From a virus, in the IMG/VR virus record IMGVR_UViG_3300031857_000053, positions 1 through 64,000 of that record: a DNA stretch of 64,000 bases. The stretch is one strand, 5' to 3'. Below, in pieces: positions 32,300 through 42,178 of the stretch. Position 1 is the stretch's first letter, and each line of letters opens with the position of its first letter. The position numbers and the translations under genes are program-made. The notes below the pieces were generated by a model. The model had not been told where the DNA came from, did not search any database, and saw only the letters and a program-made list of their open reading frames with translations.

Positions 32300-35200
32300 T
32301 GGCAAATAACTATCAAAATACCTCGTCTCAAGATCCTAAACAACTTAATAAAAGTTTAAATGAGGATACTGCAAGTTCTAACTTAGATCCTAATTCGTGG
32401 ACCCATGCTAGAAATGCTATTACAAATTCTGTAACAGGAGATATTGGAAAGATAGGTAATGAACCAGGAAATCTTTTTTGTAATAAAGCTCCTTATCCTA
32501 TTATTGGTGTAGTACATCTTACAGCTGATGAATGGGCAATATATTCTACAGATGATGTGGATTCGGAGATCGGATTCTTTAAAGAGAGCACATGTGAATA
32601 TAGAAAAATTGTTAATGATAAATGCTTAAATTTTAATAGAGCTAATCTCATTAAAGGAGTCTCAAGATATACTTCAGATTGTTCTTATAAATTATATTGG
32701 GCTGATTCTTTAAATCCAGATAGGATATTAGATATCAATGATATTCCTTATATTCAAATTTGTACCGATGAGTTAGGTGTTAATATTGCTACAGCACCTT
32801 CAGGTTATGATCCTATTGGTTGTATCACATGTGTAGATACTCCAGATTTAAATTGTGATAAAATAAGATTAGCTTCTTTAATGACTCCTCCTTGTGTAAA
32901 AGTTTCAAAAGGAGCTGGTGGAGGAAGTTTACTTAATGGAACTTATATAGTTTCAATAGCTTATTCAGTAAACGGTCAAAAGTTAACTGATTATTTTATG
33001 CCTTCTAATCAGCAACCTTTATTTGAACATGATAATATTGCGGGATCAATTGATATAATAGTTGAATCTATTGATAGAGTAAATTTTGAAGAATTTGAAC
33101 TTGTACTTATATCAATAATTAATCAGCAAACAGTAGCAAGAAAAGTTGGTACTTATAGTACTCGACAAAATTTAATTACTTTAGATGCTATAAGAGATAC
33201 ATGGCCAATAGTTCCTTTATCAGATGTTTCTTTAAGATCTATTGTTTATGAAAAAAGTGATGGAATATTTAATGCTAGTGATTATTTGTTAAGAGTTGGT
33301 CCAAGAAGTAAATTTGATTTTAACTATCAACCTTTAGCTAATCAAATTGTAACTAAGTGGACAGCTGTAGAATATCCTGCTTCTTATTATGTAAATGGTG
33401 GATCTAATACTGGTTACATGAGAGATGAAGTTTATTCATTTTTTATTAGATGGGTTTATGATACAGGAGATAAATCTTCCTCTTATCATATTCCTGGTAG
33501 ACCTCATTTAAATTTTGCTACATTAGGTTATGATGAAACAGCAATTCAAAATACAGATGCTTTACCAGATGAGGCTGGATTTAATTTTACATGGTTAGTA
33601 CAAAATACAGCTACTCATGAATTACCTTTTACACCTACTGTACTTTCTGATGGTGGAGTAGAAGTAGCTAGTGGATATATGGGTTATTGGGAATCTACAG
33701 AAGAGTATCCGGATAATAATCCTGATATGTGGAATGCAAGTGCACATTGTTGGTCATCTTTAAATCCTAGTTCATCTTGTCCAGTAGTACCTGTACCAAT
33801 TATTCCTTATAGTGGTACTCAAATTGATGATTATGATTTATGTGGAGAAAAAATTAGACATCATAGATTTCCAGATAATTTTATAAATGATGCATCTAAC
33901 ACTTTTTCAGATGGTAGTGCTAATCATTTTAATACTAACTCTCCTTATTTTAATGGTGAGGCTGCTATTAGAATTATGGGAGTAAAGTTTGAAAACATTA
34001 TACAACCTAAAGATAACGATGGAAATACTATTAGTGGTATTATTGGTTTCGAGATTCTTCGTGGTACTCGGCAGGGGAATCGCAGCGTGTTGGCGAAAGG
34101 TATCATCAATAATATGGGCGAATACCAAATAGAAAATTTCACTTATCCCGGTTCTAGATTAGGATTATATCCTAACTATCCATATAATGATGTTAGACCA
34201 GATCCTTTTCTTTCAACTACAAAAACTAGAAATACTCCTTGTCTTTTTGGAGCAGGTGGTGAAGTTGATTATAATGCTCAACAAACTTTTAGAAAAGATA
34301 TTTTTTCTTTTCACTCTCCAGATACAAACTTTTTTAAACCTTATCTTTCAGGTAAAGAATTAAAAATATATGAAGAGTTTAGAGGAACTGCTTTAGGTAA
34401 ATTTGAGTTTTCTGAAAAACATCCTAAGCTTAAATTACTTTCTAATAATGGTATAGTATTATCAACTGTATTAGGTATTGCTCTTGGAACAAAGAAAACA
34501 AATGGTGAAAGAAGATACACATGGAAAGGTGGTAATATACCAGGAGTAGTAACAGGAGGAGTAGAAGTAGCAACAGCAGGACTTTCTGATTTACTTCAAC
34601 CACTTTTAGTACCAATTTGGACAGCAGGTAGAACTGCAGCAGCAACTTATCAAGCAGCTGTTGATACAGCTAATAGTACAACTCTAGGTGCTACAGCTGC
34701 AACTTTTGTTGCTAACTTAATTGGTCAATCTTCAAATTTTATATTTAATTCAGGAGTTAGTACAGCTACAATACCAGCTTTTGCTAATTTTTTATCAGAT
34801 TCTCCATATAGAGAATATGAAACTGATTTTGGTGATTTAGATTATCAAAATGGTATATTAGCATTTGCTCAAGGAGCCTTTCAAACTATTTATAATATTA
34901 CTCAATCAGCAGATGTTACTTTAGATCTTATACGAGCTATGATAAGATTTAGAGATTATGCTCTTAAATATAATTCTCATTGTTTATATGATTTTGCAGT
35001 ACCTCCTCCAGGACCTAATAGTAGAAGAAAACAAATTTTAAATCAACAATATACTGGTCCTCAATTAACAGATTTCTCATCTGATTTTACTATTAATAAT
35101 TTATATCGAACTACACATGTTAGTATAGAAATTAATGGTGATTTTCCATTTCCAACTGGAGATAATACAAGACAAAAAGCAAGTGATGTTGCTGATCTTA

Positions 35201-37452
35201 GTGATACAGATGATATAACAAATGGTGTTGATGTATTAAAAGATCCTACTAAATCATCTTTTAAAACTAATTCATCTTGTTTTTATGTAGGATATAAACA
35301 AAGAATAAGAAATCAATATGGCCAAATAGATTCTATTATACAAGTTCCAGTTTCAGTTTGTCCTGTAGTATATGATCCTACAGTTGTAACGGGAAGATTA
35401 ACTAGTAATCAATTATTTAATGGTGATATTTATATAGGTCGATATACAGAAAAAAATACTTTCTTCTTTTTCTATGAGTGGTTATATGATGAGCCAGATG
35501 GATTTGAATATAATTATCTTGCTCATCGAATGTTACCATTTCCTCGTTATTGGTTAGATAGTCAAAAATATGAGATGTCAAATTTCTTTACAGGACTTAT
35601 TGATCAACTTATGGCAGGAACTTTTAATTTTGCTGCAGCATTACCTAGTGGGTTATATAATCTTGATGGTCCTAGTTGTGGAATATTTACTGGTCCATTA
35701 GGAGCAAAATTAAGATTTGGTGTAGCCTATAGTTACTTCTATCTTTTTAATTCAGGGATCAGAGACTTCTATGTAGAGACTGATATCAATATTGCTCTTC
35801 GTGATTGGGGAGAATTAGATACACAAAAGCATTATCCAATTTTAGATGTTAAAACAATATTTGACACTAATATTATTAAGTCCGGTAATTACTTTAAATA
35901 CGATAGAAGCTTAAGTATAGCTAGTAGCTATATAAATTATATTTCTTGGGGTAATACTCAACCTCGAGATTATAATGCGGAAATAGCAGAGAACTGTTAT
36001 GTTTATGATCCTAATCAAATTATTTATTCATTACCGGCACAACTAGAAAGTAAAAGAGATAACTGGCTATTCTTCCTTGTAAACAATTACAAGAAGTTTT
36101 TATCTAGACCAGTATCTATCAAGCCTATTAATAAAAATGGGGTGATGATATTCTTTTACAATGAGAGTCCTGTTCAGTTCTTAGGAGTAGATCAACTTCA
36201 AACTGATGCGGGAACAAAACTTACAATAGGGGATGGTGGATTATTTTCACAACCACAACAAAACATAGTTAGCTCAGATAGACCATATGAGTATGGATCT
36301 TGTCAAGATGGATTAAGTATAAGTAATACCCCAGCTGGTATTTTTTGGGTATCCCAGAATCAAGGTAAGATATTTAAGATGCAGAATGGTATAGAAGAGA
36401 TAACACTGAAAGATCTTAAGTGGTGGTTTGCAGCTTACCTTCCATATCAACTAGTACTAGAGTTTCCTAACTTTGAATTAATAGATAACCCAGTGATTGG
36501 TATCGGGTGTCAATCGGTCTATGACAATGAGTCGATGATAGTATATTTTACCAAGAGAGATTTTGTCAAGAAGCGAGATCTTCCTGATGGCACTACTTTA
36601 ACATATGTGGACAAGGACAACTTCTTGGTTAATCAGTTTCTTCCTGTTAAGCTTGGTGATCCTACTTATTTTGAGGATGCTTCATGGACTGTGTCTTATG
36701 ATATTAAAACTGAGAGTTGGGTTAGTTGGCACGATTGGCATCCTAATCTCTTTATCCCTGGTAAGAACACCTTCATCTCTATAAAGAATACTACTACCGA
36801 TCCGAACTTTGCTAATGGAATGTGGATACACAATAAGCGTTGTGATTTGTATTGTAACTATTATGGTGATAACTTTCCTTTTGAGATTGAGTATGTTGTG
36901 AATACTGGTGTAACAATAAATACATTGCGCAGTATTGAGTATATGATGGAAGTATTTAGATACGGTGATAATTGTTATGATAGATTCCATGTTTTAGATT
37001 TCAACTTTGATGATGCTGTGATTTATAATACTGAGCAGTGTTCCGGTTTATTAAAACTTAATCTTACTCCAAAGAATAATGCTCCATTGATTATTCAGTA
37101 TCCACAGATAACTCCTAATAATATTCAGATACTTTTTTCTAAAGAGGAGAATAAATTTAGGTTTAATCAATTCTGGGATATTACTGACTCGAGAGGAGAG
37201 TTTCCTATTGGATCTCCTTATCCTCCGATATCAATGGTTGGTACTTTTGCTGAAAGATTAATTTGGAATACCGCTGTAAATGGTTATATTAGAACTTTAA
37301 ATCCTAATAATTTGAACTATAATAAAAATGAATTAGAGCGGAAGAAGTTTAGACACTATTCTAATTATGTATTTTTACGTAGAAATATTAGCGGAAATAG
37401 AAAGATGCTATTTATGGTAGCTACAAATAAAAACTTATATTCACCACGATAA
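32299..37452 (+). CDS. Stabilisation/muzzle-type tail protein (1717 aa)
   Basis: The N-terminus has LNEDTASSNLDPNSWTHARN and a GDIGKIGNEPGN turn. This is the start I know from crAss-like stabilisation (muzzle) proteins, where an N-D-x-x-x-W/R-N pattern opens a propeller-like tail tip. The conserved block EILRGTRQGNRSVLAKG lies at about residues 585-601. The length is usual for the group. It starts one base after the tube gene and ends one base before the next. The protein probably plugs or forms the tail nozzle through which DNA passes. Codon use changes sharply in places (34048-34130 and about 35740-37060), with many GC-ending codons. Confidence 0.75.
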   Translation: MANNYQNTSSQDPKQLNKSLNEDTASSNLDPNSWTHARNAITNSVTGDIGKIGNEPGNLFCNKAPYPIIGVVHLTADEWAIYSTDDVDSEIGFFKESTCEYRKIVNDKCLNFNRANLIKGVSRYTSDCSYKLYWADSLNPDRILDINDIPYIQICTDELGVNIATAPSGYDPIGCITCVDTPDLNCDKIRLASLMTPPCVKVSKGAGGGSLLNGTYIVSIAYSVNGQKLTDYFMPSNQQPLFEHDNIAGSIDIIVESIDRVNFEEFELVLISIINQQTVARKVGTYSTRQNLITLDAIRDTWPIVPLSDVSLRSIVYEKSDGIFNASDYLLRVGPRSKFDFNYQPLANQIVTKWTAVEYPASYYVNGGSNTGYMRDEVYSFFIRWVYDTGDKSSSYHIPGRPHLNFATLGYDETAIQNTDALPDEAGFNFTWLVQNTATHELPFTPTVLSDGGVEVASGYMGYWESTEEYPDNNPDMWNASAHCWSSLNPSSSCPVVPVPIIPYSGTQIDDYDLCGEKIRHHRFPDNFINDASNTFSDGSANHFNTNSPYFNGEAAIRIMGVKFENIIQPKDNDGNTISGIIGFEILRGTRQGNRSVLAKGIINNMGEYQIENFTYPGSRLGLYPNYPYNDVRPDPFLSTTKTRNTPCLFGAGGEVDYNAQQTFRKDIFSFHSPDTNFFKPYLSGKELKIYEEFRGTALGKFEFSEKHPKLKLLSNNGIVLSTVLGIALGTKKTNGERRYTWKGGNIPGVVTGGVEVATAGLSDLLQPLLVPIWTAGRTAAATYQAAVDTANSTTLGATAATFVANLIGQSSNFIFNSGVSTATIPAFANFLSDSPYREYETDFGDLDYQNGILAFAQGAFQTIYNITQSADVTLDLIRAMIRFRDYALKYNSHCLYDFAVPPPGPNSRRKQILNQQYTGPQLTDFSSDFTINNLYRTTHVSIEINGDFPFPTGDNTRQKASDVADLSDTDDITNGVDVLKDPTKSSFKTNSSCFYVGYKQRIRNQYGQIDSIIQVPVSVCPVVYDPTVVTGRLTSNQLFNGDIYIGRYTEKNTFFFFYEWLYDEPDGFEYNYLAHRMLPFPRYWLDSQKYEMSNFFTGLIDQLMAGTFNFAAALPSGLYNLDGPSCGIFTGPLGAKLRFGVAYSYFYLFNSGIRDFYVETDINIALRDWGELDTQKHYPILDVKTIFDTNIIKSGNYFKYDRSLSIASSYINYISWGNTQPRDYNAEIAENCYVYDPNQIIYSLPAQLESKRDNWLFFLVNNYKKFLSRPVSIKPINKNGVMIFFYNESPVQFLGVDQLQTDAGTKLTIGDGGLFSQPQQNIVSSDRPYEYGSCQDGLSISNTPAGIFWVSQNQGKIFKMQNGIEEITLKDLKWWFAAYLPYQLVLEFPNFELIDNPVIGIGCQSVYDNESMIVYFTKRDFVKKRDLPDGTTLTYVDKDNFLVNQFLPVKLGDPTYFEDASWTVSYDIKTESWVSWHDWHPNLFIPGKNTFISIKNTTTDPNFANGMWIHNKRCDLYCNYYGDNFPFEIEYVVNTGVTINTLRSIEYMMEVFRYGDNCYDRFHVLDFNFDDAVIYNTEQCSGLLKLNLTPKNNAPLIIQYPQITPNNIQILFSKEENKFRFNQFWDITDSRGEFPIGSPYPPISMVGTFAERLIWNTAVNGYIRTLNPNNLNYNKNELERKKFRHYSNYVFLRRNISGNRKMLFMVATNKNLYSPR

Positions 37453-40400
37453 TGGGCTATAATAGTAAAGAGTTAAAAGTTAAATCTACGGCTAAGAAAC
37501 TTGCTAAGCCTAAAGACGCTATTGTTTCTCAGGATGGCCAATATAAATATACTGGACAGATTACTAAGATTTTAGGTAATCAATTTGGGACTCCAATTAC
37601 TATGGAAGGAATTTCTTATCCTTTACGTGGAAAAGATAATCTAGGTAATACACAGATGATGTATCCAGGAGCAGAGTATTTTTTTCCAGGTTCTAGTGTT
37701 ACAGAATATCCAATGAAAAGACAGTTAGGAGGTCCTACTCCACCAGAAGATTGGGAAGCTTTTTTAGCATATAATATTACTGCTCCTGAGAATAGACAAG
37801 CTCGTGAAGATTGGACTTATGGAGATCCTAATCAGTATGATCATTACGGGATGTGGGATGCTTTAGGTAAACCTAGTAATTTTGAAGAGGCTTTAAAAAA
37901 CAATCCCGATTGGACACTTAATGAATATGATGATTCGTATCATGGATTTAGTGTTAATCCTAATACTGGTGTTTGGCTTAAAAATTATCAACCAGGAGAA
38001 GGAGTTGCTCCAGGTAGTACAGCATGGATGGAAGCTAATCAACATTATCTTAATCCGGAATCCTATAATAATTTTGATCTTGTTTATGATCCAGAGCTTC
38101 AGAGAATGAGATATATTTCTAAACAAAAAAGAGGTGGATTTATTCCTATTGCTCAAAAGGGTATGCAATCAGAGTCTGGTACATATGTTCAAGTAGATAC
38201 ACCAGAAGGAGTTAAAACTTTAAATACAGATAGTGATGAATATAGAAAATATTATGCTAATCTTTATAGACAAGTAGGTGATGTATTTGAAGCACCAAAC
38301 ATGTTACCTGAAGCTACAGTTACTTCAACAGCAACTAATGCAGTATTGACTCCAGAAGAATTAGCTTATGTATTAGAGACAAGTCCTTCTGTAGATAGAA
38401 ACTCTTTTAGACCAGCTTATGGAGAAGAAGATATTGATCCAGGAATTGGTTATGGAACTCCACAGTGGCAAAGAAGTGGTTCTCAAAGATACCCTAATTG
38501 GGATAGTCTTACTAAAGAAGAAAAAAGACTTATAACTGATTCTGGTTCTATAGGTAGAAGTATTAGAAGTAAAGCAGGTTTTGGAAAAGATTATTATAAA
38601 AAAAATGAGGATGAATCTTTGTTAGGTGCCGCATCAGGTTTAGCACGTTTTATTTATGAAACAAGTCCTTTATCTGCAATTCAAAGAAGAGTATCTGATC
38701 CAATAGGAACACTTGAAGGTTTATATCAAACAGGTGCTGATATTTTAGGATCTGGTATTGCTGCATTAGATTATTCTTTAGGAAGTGGTCAAGGATTCTC
38801 AGGAATTAATCCACTAACAGGAGTAAATTATGGAGAAGGATTAGATGAAGTATTAGATATTGCGGATATTATTCCAGCAGGAGCAATATTTAAAAAAGGA
38901 TATGATGTTAAAAATTTAGTTAAAAGTATAAAAACTGCTGATAATACAATACGTAAAGAAGGTGAAAAATTTGTAAATAGATTGTTATCTCCAGAAGGTC
39001 AAAAAAGATTAAAGAATCAATTTGCAAAAGCAGACCCTACTTTAAATGATAGACAATTAGATTGGTTAGTACAAACAAGAATAAATGAAATAAATGCAGC
39101 AACTGAATATAATCAGGCTAGAGCTCTGGCTACAATTTCAGAAACAGATCCAAAAATTTTAAAAAATAAAGCTATGGTTGAGCATTTTATGCCTAATCAA
39201 AATGCTCATTTTAGTAGAAAACAAGTTTTTGATATAAAAAATGTTGAAGCACCACCTGATTTATTTCCTATAAATAGTACTATTACTAATCTTGATGATC
39301 AATATGGAGACTTTCTTAATCCAAATTTTGAACCAGGAACTATTGCACTTGGAAGTGGATTTGAAACAAATAAAGGTGTAGCTCGTCATGAAATAGGACA
39401 TAGTATTCAAAAAGGAAAAATGCCAATAGATTATGATTTATTAGAAATGATAAAATCTAAAAATCTTGCAGATAAAGCTTGGCGACTAGCTCTTACACGT
39501 CAATCAAAAGGTGATTTAGATTATTTTGAAAATGCTGGTGGTAGAAGTTTAACAAATGAAGCTTATCCTTTTGAAGAAGAACTTAGAAATAGACTATTAA
39601 ATAGAGGTATTATTAAAGATGATTATCAAACAATAACTCCTTGGATGCTTGCTAAAGCTAGATTAGATGCTCTTACTCAATTAAGTTCTACTGGTAAAAA
39701 TTTTAAAGAAGGAACTAGACTTTTAAAATTTACACCTCCTTGGAAATATAAAGAATTAGCAAGATTAATGAATGAAGCTCCTGGATTAATTCCAACAACA
39801 ATAGGAGCTGGAGTATTAGGTGCTGAAGCTTTACAAGAAGAAAAATACGGTGGTGGATTTAAAGATTTAAATTTTAATGAAGAAGATTATATGAAAAAAG
39901 GTGGCTCAAAAAAATTAAAAATAAATAGTAAATTTACAAACAAAAATATACAATCAAGTATCAACGAGTTGTTTAAAAGAAATGAGACGCTATTTGGTCC
40001 AAAGGGTAAAAAATATTACAAGCCTTTTGCAGAAGGTGGGTCAACAAATAATACTAATATGAAAAAGTTAACTGATAAAGAAATTGCATTTCCTCAACAA
40101 CCAACCGCTGCTGAGTTTTATGCTAGAGGTTTTGTACCTAATAGTCCTGTAGGATTCTATCGTCAAGGTGGGATGTCACCTGCAGAGGCATATCCACAAC
40201 AACCACCTGCGGATATGTTCTTTAGTGGTTATCCTTTTCAACCTCAGTATATGAGAGGTGGTATGACAAATGGAATAGCTTTTCCACAACAACCTACTGC
40301 TGAATATTTCTTTAGTGGATTTCCTTGGGAATCTAAATATGAAACAGGAGGACCTAGTTCTAGTGCTCCTCAAGATATGAATTCTATAGATGCTCAAATA

Positions 40401-42176
40401 GGAAATAAAAAAAATAATCTTTTGAAATTTTTACAAAGTAATGCTATGAAAGCTATTGCTAGAGAAGAAGCTCAAAAGGTAAAACAACAGATGATGCCGC
40501 GGATAAAAAACTATTTTAATGAAGGTGGATATTTTGATCAAGCAAAACCAGTATATGAGAAAGATCCTTATATACAAAAAAAGATGAATGTTTATCAAAC
40601 TATGGCAGATGATTCAATGGCTGGTTTAAAATCAGGTATACCACAACTTGGTTTAGATATTTCTGAACCATTGGGTAATGTTTTTGATAAACCACAAGAA
40701 AAAGAAAAAATAGTAAGTGATCAATATACAGGCACAGGTCCTAATGTTTCTACAGAAACACCTTATAAAGGAACTGAAGTTGAAGTTAATCCAAGTGCAG
40801 GAAACTTTGATTGGAATAGTCCCGGTGGATTTGCTTATGGTGGATATCCGTCATACGCACCAGGAGGTGAATGGACATGGGCTGATGAGTGGGAACAAAA
40901 AGATAGACAATCAAAATTAAGAAGTGCACTAGAAGAAAAAATGGGTGTAGCTTTAAATAAAGATATGTCTTATGATGATTTAGTAGCTATGGGTGTTAAA
41001 GAAAATATCATTAAAATGAGTGATATTAATCAAGGAACACAAGCTGGAAATCTTTATCCAGTATCTAGAAGAGGTATTGGATCTGATGGATATGGAGGTT
41101 ATAGATATAATTTTAGAGTTAGAGGAAATAGTTCAAATCCTATATTTTCAAATATAAATCAAGGAACAGGATATCCTAATATGAGTAATCTTACTCCAGA
41201 GCAACAAGCAGCAATGAAAAAAGAATATGCTGATATGGGATTTGATCTTGAGTATTCAGAAAAGAAAGGTTTATTACGTGATGCATTAGGATTAGGTCCT
41301 CGTGTAAAAAAACTTAAAATTACTAAAAGACCTGGTGCTGATAGCGGAAGTAGTTCAAGTATTTCAGGTCGTGAAAAAAATTCTGCTGATTATGATTTAC
41401 CTGTTACTATAGATTATTCAGTATTCCCAAAACAAGAACCAGTATATGATGCTTCTTGGAATACAGCAGAATATTTAGGTCCAGGATGGAAACTAAAAGC
41501 AGAAAAAGAACAACAAAAAAGAGAAATAGAAAAAAAATTACAAAAAATAGAAGCAGCAAAAAGACCTAATTTTTTAGGTTTAAGTAATGCAGCTTCTACT
41601 GTTCCAACAGTATATAATCCTTATCCAGTAAGTACTGCAGCTGATGAACCTTTAAATTTTAATATTGATCCTTCTTTAGAACAAGCAGCAGAAGAAAATG
41701 CTGTTATGCCAAATCAAAAATATGGTGGAGGATTTAATAATCAAGGATTAAAAAGATTCTTTCCAGGTGGTGTTAATAGAGCTGATAAATTGGTAATCAC
41801 TGAAAGAGGACCTAGTATTTTTAATCCTTATGCTACTGAAGCTATTATGCAAGGTCTTACTGGTGTTTTAAATAATGCTCAACAGCGTAAAGCTTCTCAA
41901 GCAATGTTAGCTGGTTTACAAGGAGCTGATGCTACTTTTGTAAAAGATCAACCATATGATCTAGGTAAAAATACTATTAATGAACATAGGTTTGATCCAT
42001 ACAGAGAAGGTGCTAAAACTACAGGTATACAATCTTTTATGGATGCTAATATTAATCCAGGAATACAACAAAGTAAATATGGTGGACAAGGTCAAGATGC
42101 AGAATATATTTATATGACTGAAGAAGATATTAATAACTTCATGGCTATGGGTGGAACATTAGAAATATTTGAATAA
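37452..42176 (+). CDS. Giant virion protein with HEIGH zincin and dispersed GG motifs
   Basis: A 1574-residue protein. The middle contains GVARHEIGHSIQKG, with H646-E647-x-x-H650, the zinc-binding core of a metallopeptidase. An acidic residue in NEAYPFEEELRNRL about 60 residues later could be the third ligand. More than ten xGG motifs (KRGG, KYGGG, KKGGS, RQGGM, MRGGM, KYGGQ, AMGGT) are spread from residue 235 to the end, and three PQQP repeats lie near 878-960. The gene overlaps the muzzle gene by one base. It is probably a packaged cargo or tail protein. The protease could act on the cell envelope, on partners or on itself. Confidence 0.65.
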   Translation: MGYNSKELKVKSTAKKLAKPKDAIVSQDGQYKYTGQITKILGNQFGTPITMEGISYPLRGKDNLGNTQMMYPGAEYFFPGSSVTEYPMKRQLGGPTPPEDWEAFLAYNITAPENRQAREDWTYGDPNQYDHYGMWDALGKPSNFEEALKNNPDWTLNEYDDSYHGFSVNPNTGVWLKNYQPGEGVAPGSTAWMEANQHYLNPESYNNFDLVYDPELQRMRYISKQKRGGFIPIAQKGMQSESGTYVQVDTPEGVKTLNTDSDEYRKYYANLYRQVGDVFEAPNMLPEATVTSTATNAVLTPEELAYVLETSPSVDRNSFRPAYGEEDIDPGIGYGTPQWQRSGSQRYPNWDSLTKEEKRLITDSGSIGRSIRSKAGFGKDYYKKNEDESLLGAASGLARFIYETSPLSAIQRRVSDPIGTLEGLYQTGADILGSGIAALDYSLGSGQGFSGINPLTGVNYGEGLDEVLDIADIIPAGAIFKKGYDVKNLVKSIKTADNTIRKEGEKFVNRLLSPEGQKRLKNQFAKADPTLNDRQLDWLVQTRINEINAATEYNQARALATISETDPKILKNKAMVEHFMPNQNAHFSRKQVFDIKNVEAPPDLFPINSTITNLDDQYGDFLNPNFEPGTIALGSGFETNKGVARHEIGHSIQKGKMPIDYDLLEMIKSKNLADKAWRLALTRQSKGDLDYFENAGGRSLTNEAYPFEEELRNRLLNRGIIKDDYQTITPWMLAKARLDALTQLSSTGKNFKEGTRLLKFTPPWKYKELARLMNEAPGLIPTTIGAGVLGAEALQEEKYGGGFKDLNFNEEDYMKKGGSKKLKINSKFTNKNIQSSINELFKRNETLFGPKGKKYYKPFAEGGSTNNTNMKKLTDKEIAFPQQPTAAEFYARGFVPNSPVGFYRQGGMSPAEAYPQQPPADMFFSGYPFQPQYMRGGMTNGIAFPQQPTAEYFFSGFPWESKYETGGPSSSAPQDMNSIDAQIGNKKNNLLKFLQSNAMKAIAREEAQKVKQQMMPRIKNYFNEGGYFDQAKPVYEKDPYIQKKMNVYQTMADDSMAGLKSGIPQLGLDISEPLGNVFDKPQEKEKIVSDQYTGTGPNVSTETPYKGTEVEVNPSAGNFDWNSPGGFAYGGYPSYAPGGEWTWADEWEQKDRQSKLRSALEEKMGVALNKDMSYDDLVAMGVKENIIKMSDINQGTQAGNLYPVSRRGIGSDGYGGYRYNFRVRGNSSNPIFSNINQGTGYPNMSNLTPEQQAAMKKEYADMGFDLEYSEKKGLLRDALGLGPRVKKLKITKRPGADSGSSSSISGREKNSADYDLPVTIDYSVFPKQEPVYDASWNTAEYLGPGWKLKAEKEQQKREIEKKLQKIEAAKRPNFLGLSNAASTVPTVYNPYPVSTAADEPLNFNIDPSLEQAAEENAVMPNQKYGGGFNNQGLKRFFPGGVNRADKLVITERGPSIFNPYATEAIMQGLTGVLNNAQQRKASQAMLAGLQGADATFVKDQPYDLGKNTINEHRFDPYREGAKTTGIQSFMDANINPGIQQSKYGGQGQDAEYIYMTEEDINNFMAMGGTLEIFE
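40083..40335 (+). repeat. Three PQQP-x-A-x-x-F repeats in the giant protein
   Basis: Units begin near residues 878, 914 and 944 (bases about 40083, 40185 and 40275). Each has a Phe/Tyr-Pro-Gln-Gln-Pro, then Ala-x-x-Phe and a Gly-Phe/Tyr, as in AFPQQPTAAEFYARGF and AFPQQPTAEYFFSGF. Two have the same FFSG(F/Y)P core. They are separated by GG-containing spacers. Confidence 0.65.
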
Positions 42177-42178
42177 TT

